A stretch of 64,000 nt of DNA from Palaemon carinicauda (lineage: Eukaryota; Arthropoda; Malacostraca; Decapoda; Palaemonidae). Below the pieces are notes generated by a model. The model was not told the DNA's origin. It saw only the letters and a program-made list of their open reading frames with translations, and searched no databases. Numbering within the stretch: the stretch's first letter is position 1; each line of letters starts with the position of its first letter. The translations under genes were made by a program, and so were the position numbers. Shown here piece by piece: positions 1-10,692 of this stretch. The stretch is taken from positions 88,731,014 to 88,795,013 of the forward strand of contig NC_090728.1 of NCBI RefSeq assembly GCF_036898095.1, in the 5' to 3' direction.

Positions 1-11
1 TTATACAACGA

Positions 12-601
12 TCAAGAAATAGCCTTGGGAGGACCATTACGTTTCAGTTTAGCAGAAGCGTTCGGGGTCTTATTGAACAGCTCGCTATTAAGTTCAATAT
101 CAAAAGTTTTTTGTGTAATTAGTACCAATTTACATAAGGAAATAGTTGTAGAGGCCATACCTTGATCATGCAATAAGATAAAGAAAGAAATACAGAAGTC
201 CAAAGAAATGGAAGAGGGCTGATGACTTTTCATGAATGCAACCCATTTTTTCAGCAAGACAACTATTGTCGTTTCGTGGTGATGAACTTTTACTCCTCCA
301 TGAAGTCAATTCTCTCCTTTGCAACTCCAAACTTTCTTTGACCCGCGAGCGTGAGAAAATCATGAGCTGAAGGGTTTTCGTTATCCAAGAGGAAGCGAAG
401 ACAAACTTCTGTTGAACATCCTGGGACAGCACTGGAGATGGTAGAGGGACCTGGAGAGATTTGAGTTCCAGAATAAGATGATACCAATTGCTCTTGAGCC
501 ACTTGAGACCCACTAGAGCTGCTGTTCCCTTGAAAGTCTGCAGTGTGTTTAGGACTTTCATTAGAAGGTTGAATGGTGGAAATAGGTAGACTTGAGGTCA
601 C
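12..601 (-). pseudogene. tyrosine recombinase N-terminal part (DIRS copy A)
   Basis: Two minus-strand pieces, 601-290 and 257-12, are in different frames and separated by a frameshift. The first holds CLRFLLDNENPSAHDFLTLA, matching the CLRFI.ESQGPSSHDFLSLA segment of copies C and D. The second holds KKWVAFMKSHQPSSISLDFC, matching the RKWVSFVKVKNPTEITIDFC segment, which lies in the N-terminal core-binding half of the enzyme. The catalytic half would lie left of the window. In DIRS elements this enzyme joins the circular DNA copy to the target. It is not functional here. Confidence 0.75.
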
Positions 602-762
602 TGGTTCAAATCCAGAGACATCGCATCCGTCTCTATCGCTTCGGGATTTAAGTTTGGTGCTTTATACCGGGGACGCTTCTTGTTGAAACTCATCGCAAAG
701 AGATCAATTTGCAGTTCTGGGACTTGCTTTAGTATGAAACAGAATGATATTGCATCCAGAGA

Positions 763-3500
763 TCATTCTGTTTCCAGAGGCTTGGATCTAGACAGGGCGT
801 CCGCCGTCGCAATGTGAACCCCTTCAAAATGAACTGCTGAGAGATGCCAGTTCCTCCAGTTTGCTAAAGTGAGGATGGCTAGGATCACATGGTTGATCAG
901 AGGAGACCTGGAGCCCTGTCTGTTGACATGCTGGACTATCGTCCCGTTGTTGATGACTAAATTAATGTGTGATTTGGTATTTGGGTTCATTCTCTTCAGA
1001 GTCAGAAACATTGCCATAGCTTCCAGAATATTGATGTGAAATTTCTGAAATGCGACTGACCACCGACCCTGTACTTTCTTGGAAGAGGAGTGTCCCCCCC
1101 CCAAACAACCTTGTTCCGAAGCGTACGTGTGAATAATCATGGAAAGAGGAGGGTACTGCAGAGGGTACTGCAGTAAGACTGGGTTTTGTGTCGATCTCTC
1201 CGAGCATATGATACCTTTCTTCTCCAGGCTCTGTTGGGTTTTTTGAGTCTCGCTTTTAGGATCGGGTGTGTCACGGCAACGAACTGCATTTAACCCAAGA
1301 CTCTTTCCGGTTGCCGTCTGGTGAGTACTTTTCAACGGATAAGGCACCCGACAAAGTTTGCTATTTACTTTCTCTTGCCTTGCAGTAGAGAGAGGGCGTG
1401 TGATTTTAGATTCCAGTGAAGTCCTAGCCACTGGAATTCTTGAGTTGGAGACAGCTTGGACTTTTTAAAGTTGATCTGAAAGCACAGAGACTGTAGGAAT
1501 TTCATAACTTTTTGAGCTGTCCGAAAACACTCAGACTTTGTTGCAGCCCAGACCAGCCAGTAGTCCAGGTACACCATCACCTAGAAGCCTTTGTTCCGTA
1601 ATTGTTGGACGAAGGCCTCTACTAGCTTTGTGAAATTCTTTGGAGCTATATTGAGCCCAAAGGACATAGCTCTGAATACGTAGGCCTTTTCTCTAGTCTG
1701 AAACCAAGGTAGGGGGAGAAGTGCCGACCTATCGTTAGATGTCAATAGGCGTATGTAAGATGTATGGAGACGGTGTAGGACACTTGGGGTAATAAGGTCC
1801 ATATTTGCGAGATAGTCAGCATCTAGAACTTATCATTCAGAAAGAATTTGTTTAGTGGGGACAGAGTGCGGTAGAGAGAGGGCGTGTGACTTTAGATTCC
1901 ATTCCAATGAAGCCCTAGCCACTGGTATTCTTGAGTGGAGACAGCTTGGACTTTTTGAAGTTGATCTGAAAGCACATAGCCTGTAGGAATTTCATAACTT
2001 TTTGAGCTGTCTGAAGACACTCTGACTTTGTTGCAGCCCAGACCAGCCAGTAGTCCAGGTATACCATCACCTAGAAGCCTTTGTTCTGTAATTGTTGGAC
2101 GAAGGCCTCTACTAGCTTTGTGAAATTCTTTGGAGCTATATTGAGCCCAAAAGGACATAGCTCTGAATACGTAGGCCTTCTCTCTAGTCTGAAACTAAGG
2201 TAGGGGGAGAAGTGCCAACCTATCGTTAGATGTCAATAGGCGTATGTAAGATCTATGGAGACGGTGTAAGACATTTGGGGTAGTAAGGTCCATATTTGTG
2301 AGATAGTCAGCATCTAGAACTTGTCATTCAGAAAGAATTTGTTTAGTGGGGACAGAGTGCGGTAGAGAGAGGGCGTGTGACTTTAGATTCCATTCCAATG
2401 AAGCCCTAGCCACTGGTATTATTAAGTTGGACTTTTTGAAGTTGATCTGAAAGCGCAGAGACTGTAGGAATTTCATGACTTTTTGAGCTGTCCAAAGACA
2501 CTCTGACTTCGTTGCAGCCTAGACCAGCCAGTCATCCAGGTATACCATCACCTAGAAGCCTTTGTTCCGTAATTGTTGGACAATGGCCTCGACTAGCTTT
2601 GTGAAATTCTTTGGAGCTATATTGAGCCCAAAAGGACATAGCTCTGAATACGTAGGCCTTCTCTCTAGTCTGAAACTAAGGTAGGGGGAGAAGTGCCAAC
2701 CTATCGTTAGGTGTCAATAGGCGTATGTAAGATCTATGGAGACGGTGTAAGACATTTGGGGTAGTAAGGTCCATATTTGTGAGATAGTCAGCATCTAGAA
2801 CTTGTCATTCAGAAAGAATTTGTTTAGTGGGGACAGAGTGCGGTAGAGAGAGGGCGTGTGACTTTAGATTCCATTCTAATGAAGCCCTAGCCACTGGTAT
2901 TATTAAGTTGGACTTTTTGAAGTTGATCTGAAAGCGCAGAGACTGTAGGAATTTCATGACTTTTTGAGCTGTCCAAAGACACTCTGACTTCGTTGCAGCC
3001 TAGACCAGCCAGTCATCCAGGTATAACATCACCTAGAAGCCTTTGTTCCGTAATTGTTGGACAATGGCCTCGACTAGCTTTGTGAAAATCTTTGGAGCTA
3101 TATTGAGCCCGAAAGACATAGCTCTGAATACGTAGGCCTTTCTTGGCAGTCTGAAACCAAAGTAGGGGGAGAAGTGCTGACCTATCCGAAGATTTTAATA
3201 GGCGTATGTAACATCTATGGAGACGGTGTAGGACCCTTGGGGTAGTAAAGTCCATATTTGTGAGATAGTCAGCATCTGGAACTTGTTGTTCAGAAAGAAT
3301 TTGTTTAGTGGGGATAAGTCCAGGATAGTTCAAAGAGTGTTCAAATCTTTCTTAGGCATGCAGAATACCCACCCTAGAAAAGTTCATGGATTTTGTGTAA
3401 CGGATGACTCTCTTCCAGAGAAAATCTTGTGCATAATCTTTCAAAATTGGGGGTGTGGGTTGGAAGAACCTCTTGAACTGGGGAAGTTTCTGTCTCCATG
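763..3500 (-). pseudogene. reverse transcriptase-RNase H remnant (DIRS copy A)
   Basis: RNase H lies at 1431-763 (minus), recognisable from FHINILEAMAMFLTLKRMNP, HVNRQGSRSP and the C-terminal ATADALSR. The reverse transcriptase lies at about 1365-3500. The catalytic block reads VYLDYWLVWAA where intact relatives have YLDDWLVWA, so the second catalytic aspartate is lost in the copy near 1575. Several stops and frameshifts separate the pieces. The RT part is expanded by a four-fold tandem repeat, listed separately. Confidence 0.8.
1385..3330 (-). repeat. four tandem copies of a ~485-bp RT segment
   Basis: The string GTAGAGAGAGGGCGTGTGA begins at 1385, 1871, 2362 and 2843, giving periods of 486, 491 and 481 bp. 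Each unit encodes the same stretch of DIRS reverse transcriptase on the minus strand, from the FGLNIAP region through the catalytic aspartates to QWLGLHWN. The second and third junctions share extra sequence. The fourth unit passes into single-copy RT sequence near 3330. Confidence 0.9.
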
Positions 3501-3552
3501 TCCAGCCCAGTCAGTTTGAGACTATGCTGTGAGCCCAGGAATTGAACTCTCA

Positions 3553-5362
3553 TTAATCCATGAACAGGTGAAATCGTCCCCCTACGGGGAGCTCCTCATT
3601 GTTGGTGTGAAGGACCAGCGTCTTTAACCACCTTGCTCCTACTTCCTTGACCCCTAGATTGACCGCCTTTTCCAGACCTTCCCCTGCTACTGGTGCCCTA
3701 ATTTTGAGCTCTGGCAGGGTGGAACGTGGTGGTGGCTTTCTCATACACCAGGTTGAAGGCTGGAGACTGTGGTACATGCTGCTGGGGAACCGTGTATACC
3801 GTCTAAGGGATGGCAGCAACTGAGGCTGTCACAACAGGAAAGGATTTCCTTCCCTTCAAATGTCGTCTGGGCTTCTTGCCCTAGGGTTGAGGTCCTTCAC
3901 TGGGGGTAAATTTCCATTTAGAGACATACCCCACTTGTCCACAAGGTTCTTATACTCCTAAGCTGCTTTGTCCATGACTTCCTTAATCAATTCCTCAAGG
4001 AAGAGATATTTTCCCCAGATATTGGAGTCAATCAGTTTTTTAGGTTCATGCCTGTTCGTAATAATGGCTAGTTCATGTTCTCTACATGCTCTCCTGGCTA
4101 GGAAGAAAGCATAGAGATCATTATGATATATGGTTAGGTGAGTCTTTGACAAGGCAGGGAAGAGATCAGATTTGGAATAGTTTCCAATAAGCATCTCTAG
4201 ATAAGATTGGAAGGATAGAAAGGTAGATAGTGTCTCTTTGTCTTCCAATTCTTTCTATAATAGGGATTCAGAAAATCTAGGCAGTTTCTCATTAAACTGC
4301 TTGCCTCTGATGTCTTTATCTAGTTTTTCAACAGTAAAAGATATGTTGGACATCCTCCCAACTGTCTAAATCAAATGGAAGGGCTAGGGAGACAGGTTTG
4401 CACTCCTCTAGTACTGGCAATGGTCTACCCTCCAATACTGCTTTCTTTACAGTCTCTAACCTTTAAGCGACAAAAGGTAAGACAGTATTTTTGGGGCTAC
4501 AAAGGTGGCCTGCTTCTTTCCAAAAGCAGAAAGTTGGGTATTAGTTAATTCGGCTGTCTTCAGCTCCTTAACTAAAAGAAACTAAGCCTTGCTATGGTCC
4601 AGGATGATTGTTTCCTTAGGGATTGTATCATCCCTAATTGACGCTTCCGAGTTAACCTTACGTAGCAGTAATGATAACTATCGATCGATAGGAAGAATTC
4701 CAAGTCCGAGACTGGCTTGGAACCTAAACCCTCTCTGATGTGGAGGTACCTTTCACTTAAGGCCATATGCTAAGCATAACCCCATGGGTTCTTAACTGCA
4801 CATTCTGGTAGGCTCAAAGCTGGGGGAGCCTTAAAAGCAGGTGCCTTTTGTAAAGCTTCTATCTTTGCTATGAGGTCCGCTTGATAACGTTCATGTTTGG
4901 TGGTTAGGTTTTCCATGAAAGCTTTCATGGACACTGTAAGTTCTGAGTAACTAGGAAACGAAGGTTTGTCTAACGTTGGAACAAAGTGTAAGCTGGGGCT
5001 TGAGCAGTAGGGATGGGGGAACAAACTAAAGAGGCACTGGGAACTGTACTCACCCGATGTACATCCAAAGACTCTTCAGGGGGTTTCGTGGTCGGCACGA
5101 TCCTTTCCCTCTCTGATGACCCAGAAGAAGTTGTCGACGTGTTGTCAGTGGACAGGCTCATGACTTGCAGAGCATCCTGAACTTCCTCATCCACATGATC
5201 TGCTGGTACCGGTGGGAGTTGAACCGTCGGTAACTGGTGACAAAACACAGAGGTCACCTCAGCCTTGGGAAAGAGTAGGTCCTTCAGTTCCAGAGAAGGA
5301 AGATAAGGGGCATCTTGTTGAGAGCTCTTCTGGATACCTCCTACCTTCACATTATCAGCGAC
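3553..5362 (-). pseudogene. gag remnant (DIRS copy A)
   Basis: Minus-strand fragments in several frames match the Gag of copies C-F. At 5320-4970 a piece containing PYLPSLELKDLLFPKAEVTS matches the block after the Cys/His-rich start. At about 4248-3958 RREHELAIITNRHEPKKLID and NIWGKYLFLEELIKEVMDKA match the C-terminal third. An acceptor-like pyrimidine tract ending in CAG lies just upstream (exon would begin at 5362). The Cys/His-rich N-terminal domain of the other copies is not found here. It is broken by many stops. Confidence 0.7.
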
Positions 5363-7447
5363 CTGTAAAAAAGAAAAATTTTTAAGTGAGTACACGTCAT
5401 TAAAAATTATATCTTCTTAAAACTAAGTGAACATATTTGTATGGTTAATATAAAAACTTAACCTAAATAAACCTACCACCTAAATATGGCTAAAGATTAC
5501 AAATAATCAAGACACATTCCAAACAGCTCAGAAATCAATAGGGATTTATGAAGCAAACCATTTGACAGTGTGGTAGGAATACGAAGGAAAAGTTCACATC
5601 AAAGGGACATCAGAACCTCCAGAGTAAGTCTACTGGAACAACCTAAGAAGGCAAGTTCACTCATCATACTGCCTAGACCAGCAACAGATGCCCCCGAGGA
5701 AGCAGCAGCTGGGTTAAGGCGGCAACTATTTCTAGTAGCCAAGGTAAAGACTGACCTGTCGACGCAAAGTGGCAGAGGCATCATAAAGTCGACAGGAAGA
5801 GAGTGAACAATCCCATAGGGAAGAGTCCACACTTAAGGGAAGTACAGGAAGGAAAGGCTGCTTAAAAGGGAGCTTTCCAAGACCATTATCAGTAACTTAT
5901 GAAAAGTGGGGGTTTAGTTCATAAGATAGTGAGAGCCATACAAGACGGCCAGGACACTAAGAATTGGAAATTCAAAGGATGTCCTGACAACCAGGCGGGA
6001 TACGAATGACCAAATCCCAAGGACAATATCCCTCAGATATGGGAGAGGATAGGAAAGAGCAGATGACTAGTCCAAGGCTGCAGCTAAGGCGCCAGAGGGA
6101 AAGACCCATCCCCAACACACAGCCAGTGCTTGAAGAACTCAGGCTGACAGGGCTGGAATCAGTGACAGAAGGTGACAATTCTTTCTAGATAGGCTAGCCA
6201 GGCAAGGGAGTCAAGATTACACTGCAAAATGGACATAGCACAGGAAAGGAAGCTGCAGACACATAACAGGCAACTGCCAATGCAACAGATGAGGACCCCA
6301 AGGGGTACCAACTCTACATCTAGATAAAATTAGGCCATAAGGAGAACTGTCTAGACAAGCCTAGCCTACCTAGCAGGTGAGGGAAAACTCAAAAGTTAGG
6401 GTAAGATGACTAGACAAAAGGAACATAGTTCCAAGTACAGTCAGGTTATGGCCTAACTAGGAAGGGGAAGGGGCAACCCAAGGGTGGTCTCTAAGGTGGC
6501 AGAGAGATTTAGTCCAGGGAAGGAGAACACCTCGCCTACCTAGGACCAAGAAAGATAGCCTACAAGGTATCCTGCCCAAGGATGGAGACGAAGCGTACTT
6601 CAGCCGCCGAGGGACTAGACAAGGATGGGAACAAAGTTCCACAACAAGTAGGCACACTAACAGGCACAAGAGTAAGGGAAAGAGGTGGTGATGGGAGACT
6701 CAGAAATTGGTGAGGCGGTATGACAGGAAGGCCCGACTGAAGCATTAGAACAGGAATAGTGTTCCAAGGGCACAGAGGACAAGTCCTCACTACCAGGCAA
6801 AGCCTATCAAAGACTAAAAGGGAAACCTAAGAATGGTTAAGTTGACACAAGGGTGTCTTCCTGTCAGCATAGAACAGGGGGTAAAGTGTTCCAATGGGTA
6901 AACATAAGTAGACACAGGGAATAAGTTCCCAAGACCTGTGCCACCTCGCCACACATATAGGCTAAGTGGAAAGTGAAAACAGTCACCCTAGGACAACTGA
7001 AAACACTATCCAACTCCCAGAGGGACCTTCAAGACTGCATCTCCCCACTATGACAAGTTGACAGCATAGGAGGATAGAAAGCCTCACCAAACCAGAAAGG
7101 TTAGGTGATAGAAGGGGATGGAACATAAGTTAAAATTTATTATGAATGGCTGCTGGCTAGGGTAGTGAGCTAGCTTAAGTCAATGCTAATAAAAAACACA
7201 CAAGAAACACCAAACGGGGGGGGGGGGGGGTTGGGATACCCATAATCATACCACACTGTAAAAGAATAATGTAAAACATATTCCTACAATAATATGACTA
7301 AATAACTAAGCGTTTCTAAGTGATTTGATAACATGGTGTAATGGCGCCAACCGCATGCCAGTCACAAAACAATAAAAACATATAAATCTCAAAATACATG
7401 GAGTGGTGAAGGAAAATTCTCCAGCACACAAAAAGGAGGGTACTCAA
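5363..7447 (-). other. degenerate leader region of DIRS copy A
   Basis: This 2-kb stretch has no credible gene. Its position and its AGG/CCT-rich texture match the leaders between the first-exon block and gag in copies C-F. It includes a run of 15 G at 7216-7230. If the splice model holds, most of it is intron. Confidence 0.5.
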
Positions 7448-7480
7448 CTTAGTCGATGAGAGTGAAGCCAAAGCATCCAT
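7448..7480 (-). other. conserved ATG block, candidate first gag exon (copy A)
   Basis: On the minus strand an ATG at 7480 reads MDALASLSSTK and is followed by TTGAGTACC. Copies C-H have related blocks (MSLPSASPSSGK, MSQPSASPSSGK, MHSPASSASRK) at the equivalent place, about 350-430 bp from the element end, each ending AAG then TTGAGTA. Survival in such an old copy suggests it once coded. The downstream frame continues without a stop for some 40 codons here, which may be chance. Confidence 0.5.
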
Positions 7481-7679
7481 GATCGAAAATCGTGTCAAAG
7501 AGCTAAGAAAAACAGGCAGAAACTCCCCAAGCGATTGTCAAAGATGACGCTGGGAAGAGGGAATGGATCAACAGGATACATGTTAGTTGTAGCACATCGA
7601 GATCGGGAGTTGTAACGGCTTACTTGCCCACGTATCCTACCCTCTACCTTATCCTTTGAGACATGACTTGTTATTAACA

Positions 7680-7832
7680 CGTCCCTGATTTATACACGAT
7701 ATCTATCTCTCAGGATATTCGCTCCGGAGGTCAGAACTCCAAGATAAAATTTCTCTGGAATATTAAGCGCAGAAATATCCCAAGTATAAGCTGCCAATGA
7801 GGAACTTCCATCAGGACGACATGGCTCGAGGC

Positions 7833-7836
<4 letters not shown>
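7680..7836 (-). repeat. left inverted terminal repeat of DIRS copy A
   Basis: The minus strand starts near 7836 with GGCCTCGAGCCATGTCGTCC, then GATGGAAGTTCC. The ordered blocks of the family terminal repeat follow in diverged form: TTCCAGAGAAATTT, the AGTTCTGACCTCCGGAGCGA block and the ATATCG-like block. It is the outer end of copy A. Confidence 0.75.
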
Positions 7837-7899
<63 letters not shown>

Positions 7900-7900
7900 G
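7837..7900. repeat. (TA)n microsatellite
   Basis: About 64 bp of alternating T and A with one C interruption, directly abutting the end of DIRS copy A. Confidence 0.95.
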
Positions 7901-8658
7901 CTTTTGGGACTCAGCTTCTCTTTATCGTAATTTTCATTGAATGTAAGTTATGAGAAATATGGCAAAGTTTTTGAAAATGAATTGAGGCCATGAAACGAAA
8001 TTTGTTACTTTGTATTTTGTCAAGTGTAATAACTGTTTAAGAGAGAAAAAAATTGAGGGGCACTCGGTGCAGCGTAGACCTCCGCCCCGGCAGCTTATTT
8101 CTCGACCTTGACCTTTTGCCTAGAACTTCCAAAATTGAATCATTTCCACGTCACAACATAACAATTAATCCCTGAAGGTTTCACCACTCTATGAGTAAAA
8201 TTATGCCCAGGAAGTTGGGGCGAAAACTTAACCTCCTCCCAACTTCGTTGGCGGAGGTACCGAGAAAATAATCAGGTTAAATACTAGATGCTGCAAAGAT
8301 TTGAAAGTGGAGTCAGAAAAAGTCATATATGTTACTGATCACAGATATATATGTTAGTATAATAATTTAGAACAGTGTAATCGAGATGTTGCAATTGATT
8401 TTGTGTCTAAATTTTCAGATGTAAGCATTTCGTTAAAGAAACGATGATTATTCCTTTTCATCATTTATTCTGTTCGCTACAGCACTGATTCGGCAAAATT
8501 ATGTGTTTATAAAGTGATTTCTAATTAATACAATTCTAAGATTCATTTTATATATGAGGTTCTACAAAAATTATGATTGATTGATTTGAAAATATATTGT
8601 TTCAAATATCAAAGATCCTTAGATTATGAAGAGAATAATGGATATCTATCAATCTATC

Positions 8659-8663
<5 letters not shown>
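7901..8663. other. low-information DNA with a short repeat-like block
   Basis: No gene is visible. Within 8057-8276 a block opens with CACTCGGTGCAGCGTAGACC, TCCGCC and closes with GGCGGAGGTACCGAG, so ACCTCCGCC near the start is inverted as GGCGGAGGT near the end. That suggests a small non-autonomous repeat or the remains of one. The family is not identified. Confidence 0.4.

Positions 8664-8728
<65 letters not shown>
8664..8728. repeat. (TA)n microsatellite, target of the Ty3/gypsy insertion
   Basis: Pure TA repeat ending at the first base of the 5' LTR. A second TA run (16296-16353) follows the 3' LTR, so the element inserted inside one TA tract. A 4-bp TATA duplication fits but cannot be distinguished from the repeat itself. 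Confidence 0.9.
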
Positions 8729-8732
<4 letters not shown>

Positions 8733-9293
8733 CTAATCACAGTCAGGTTGTTACTGTTTGGGATGAGTGGGTGTCAACAGATTTTTCTTCTTTGTTAGAG
8801 AAGATGGTTACGATAGGGCACTATGGAAAAATGTCGTTATCGGCATGGCTTGGGCACTCAAAAATGTTCGTTAAAAGTTAGCGTCCCCAAAATCTCTCCC
8901 TATTGGTTCTCATAAGACTTTCGGGTCAAAACAGCCAATCATCAATCAGGCATAGAAAAGCCGTGGTGGGCGCTTGAACTTGCCCCATAGGTTTTTCAGT
9001 TAGAGTTGGGAGGCTTGAGTGTTTAGACCTACGTTCAGGTCACGGGTGCCAGCATGAGTGCCAACAAGTACCATTTTTCTGAGGGCTTTTTCTTAGTAAC
9101 GTAACGTAATCATAATTAAGGGCAGCCCTTGTAAACTTAAGATAATACAGCATGTGTCAAATCACAATTCGGCTATTATTTGTGCATGACCCCCCCTCTC
9201 AAATTGTGTTAACTATAGAATGGATTTTCTCTATCTTTGTTTCCCCCAAGATGTGAAGTGTGAACCCCCCTTAATACGACCTAGATTGGGTCA
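8729..9293 (+). repeat. 5' LTR of the Ty3/gypsy element
   Basis: It runs from TGAGCTAATC to GGGTCA (TG...CA ends) and is repeated at 15731-16295. It should carry the promoter and the polyadenylation region. No clear TATA box stands out, and I do not mark the start site. Confidence 0.95.
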
Positions 9294-9300
9294 TATTAAA

Positions 9301-9318
9301 TGGTGTCAGGTGTTGTGG
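9301..9318 (+). promoter_or_regulatory. primer-binding site
   Basis: Eight bases after the 5' LTR lies TGGTGTCAGGTGTTGTGG. The leading TGG pairs with a tRNA 3' CCA, and TGGTGTCAG resembles the 3' end of animal leucine tRNAs. The tRNA identity is tentative. Confidence 0.65.
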
Positions 9319-9417
9319 GGTAGTAGTAATAATAATATTAACGATTAACGTCTGTGCTAAGTGATTTTAGCCGACGTGAGATTTTTGAAAAAGTGGAAAC
9401 AAAAGAGACTAGTGACA

Positions 9418-10692
9418 ATGGTTAACACGAGAAGTTCGACGTCGAGTGGAGGTGACGGAGACAGAGAGGGAGGCGAAAGGAATGCCGCAGCTATTGTAGA
9501 ATCGGTACTCAGGGAAGAGAATTTGGGAACGGGCGCACCGATATACATACAAGCACTCATGCGCGAAATGGTGGAAATACGTAGATACATGCAGAAAGAA
9601 CAGAACAATGGAAGTGACATTACAATCTCAACCCAGTCGGGAAGTGCCATGGAGACCCCTGTGACGGATGTGACCAAAACAGTGGAAGTGATAGATAAAC
9701 TCCCCGTTTTAATAGGACAGGTTCCTGAATTTGATAATACACGGTCGGTAGAGGGGTTCTTGTCGATCGAATCCTTCTTGGAAAACATCGAAGAGGCCAC
9801 CCCTGGTTGGTCTGACGTTACGCGGATTGCCCTAACCATGCAAAAGATGACCGGAGCCGCCGCCACCCGGTTACGAGGAATGAAGCCTGACCGCACGAAT
9901 TGGGAGGCATTCAAGAAGGCACTCCTGAACCGCTTCGCTCTTACTGAAGAAGAAAAACTAAAATGGTGGGCGACTTATCGCTCAGACTTGCGGGTGGGAG
10001 AGAGCATCGCTCACTACCTTGACCGCATAAGAGAAGATTACGACAGCATGGCACCCGACATTGGGAGGACACTGGCAGCCAAAGATGCTTTCTGCCGACG
10101 GATGATGATGGATGCTCTTCCCTCTGATGTAGCCATACTCCTGCTCGGGCCTGGGCAACCCTTGGAAACTACCATCCCTACCGTGCAGTTGTTGCTAGAC
10201 AAAAACCGACACAGACAGGCAGGGGGAGGGATGGACGCTCTCCCCCCACCCCTCATGGCAGCGGCCCAACCTTCAGGGCAGCCCGGCACCCAATCATCTT
10301 CGAAGACCTCTAAAGAATGGGGTGCGTATGGCAGAGGGACTCGAAGAGGAAGAGGTCAGAGAGGTAGGAGTGTGGCGACTGGCGGATGTTGGAAATGTGG
10401 TAGGAGGGGGCACCTCCAGGCTGCATGCCCCTCCGTCGAGCAGCGGCGGTGTTTTGGATGCCATGCCACAGACCACCTACTGAACAGCTGTACAAAAAAC
10501 GGCGTCGGCTCAAGGGATCACGTTCCCCCTGCACCAACAAGAGGAAGGGGAAAACGACATGGGACGGGGGACCAACGGTCCCTCGGACCGTCCGGCGAAC
10601 CGCCAGGACCAAAGACAGAAGAGCCAAGGAGTCAAACGTCACCCCCCAGTGTGAAGTCGGGGGAGGCCAGTCAGTACCCCAGCCAGCAGTAA
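9418..10692 (+). CDS. gag: Ty3/gypsy Gag polyprotein
   Basis: A 424-residue open frame starts at the ATG at 9418 (MVNTRSSTSSGG); the frame is open slightly further upstream but without an ATG. The middle has a typical retrotransposon capsid stretch (WEAFKKALLNRF, then IAHYLDRIREDYDSM). Two zinc knuckles of form C-x2-C-x4-H-x4-C follow at about 10387-10428 (CWKCGRRGHLQAAC) and 10450-10491 (CFGCHATDHLLNSC). They bind the genomic RNA. The frame carries on about 65 codons past the frameshift site into a Pro/Gly/Arg-rich tail. Pol overlaps it in the -1 frame. It looks intact. Confidence 0.93.
   Translation: MVNTRSSTSSGGDGDREGGERNAAAIVESVLREENLGTGAPIYIQALMREMVEIRRYMQKEQNNGSDITISTQSGSAMETPVTDVTKTVEVIDKLPVLIGQVPEFDNTRSVEGFLSIESFLENIEEATPGWSDVTRIALTMQKMTGAAATRLRGMKPDRTNWEAFKKALLNRFALTEEEKLKWWATYRSDLRVGESIAHYLDRIREDYDSMAPDIGRTLAAKDAFCRRMMMDALPSDVAILLLGPGQPLETTIPTVQLLLDKNRHRQAGGGMDALPPPLMAAAQPSGQPGTQSSSKTSKEWGAYGRGTRRGRGQRGRSVATGGCWKCGRRGHLQAACPSVEQRRCFGCHATDHLLNSCTKNGVGSRDHVPPAPTRGRGKRHGTGDQRSLGPSGEPPGPKTEEPRSQTSPPSVKSGEASQYPSQQ
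10494..10500 (+). promoter_or_regulatory. -1 ribosomal frameshift heptamer (A AAA AAC)
   Basis: The heptamer sits three bases after the last cysteine of the second zinc knuckle and is phased exactly as X XXY YYZ in the gag frame (gag codons AAA 10495-10497 and AAC 10498-10500). Slipping one base back enters the frame of the overlapping pol ORF. A possible small hairpin follows: GGGA pairing with TCCC across about six bases, starting about 13 bases downstream. AAAAAAC is a known efficient slippery site in retroviruses. Confidence 0.8.

Larger units (their letters stand above)
1..7836 (-). mobile_element. DIRS-type retrotransposon copy A, decayed, cut by window edge
   Basis: On the minus strand the order is left inverted terminal repeat (about 7680-7836), leader, gag remnants, reverse transcriptase, RNase H and the start of a tyrosine recombinase, which runs off the window at base 1. 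All frames carry stops and frameshifts. The protein fragments match the better DIRS copies further right but are clearly more diverged, so this is the oldest copy here. The outer end reads GGCCTCGAGCCATGTCGTCC on the minus strand, matching the family end GGGCTCAAGCCATGGCGTCC. A TA microsatellite borders it. Confidence 0.85.

Noticed and set aside
5570..6790. Short open frames on both strands between 5.5 and 6.8 kb
   Set aside because: They lie in the degenerate leader of DIRS copy A, are short, overlap on opposite strands and show no domain.
8577..8798. Open frame with a long IYIYIY run
   Set aside because: It is the translation of the TA microsatellite and has no other support.
9357..9914. 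Minus-strand 185-codon frame opposite the Ty3/gypsy gag
   Set aside because: It is the shadow of the well-supported plus-strand gag and has no recognisable domain.
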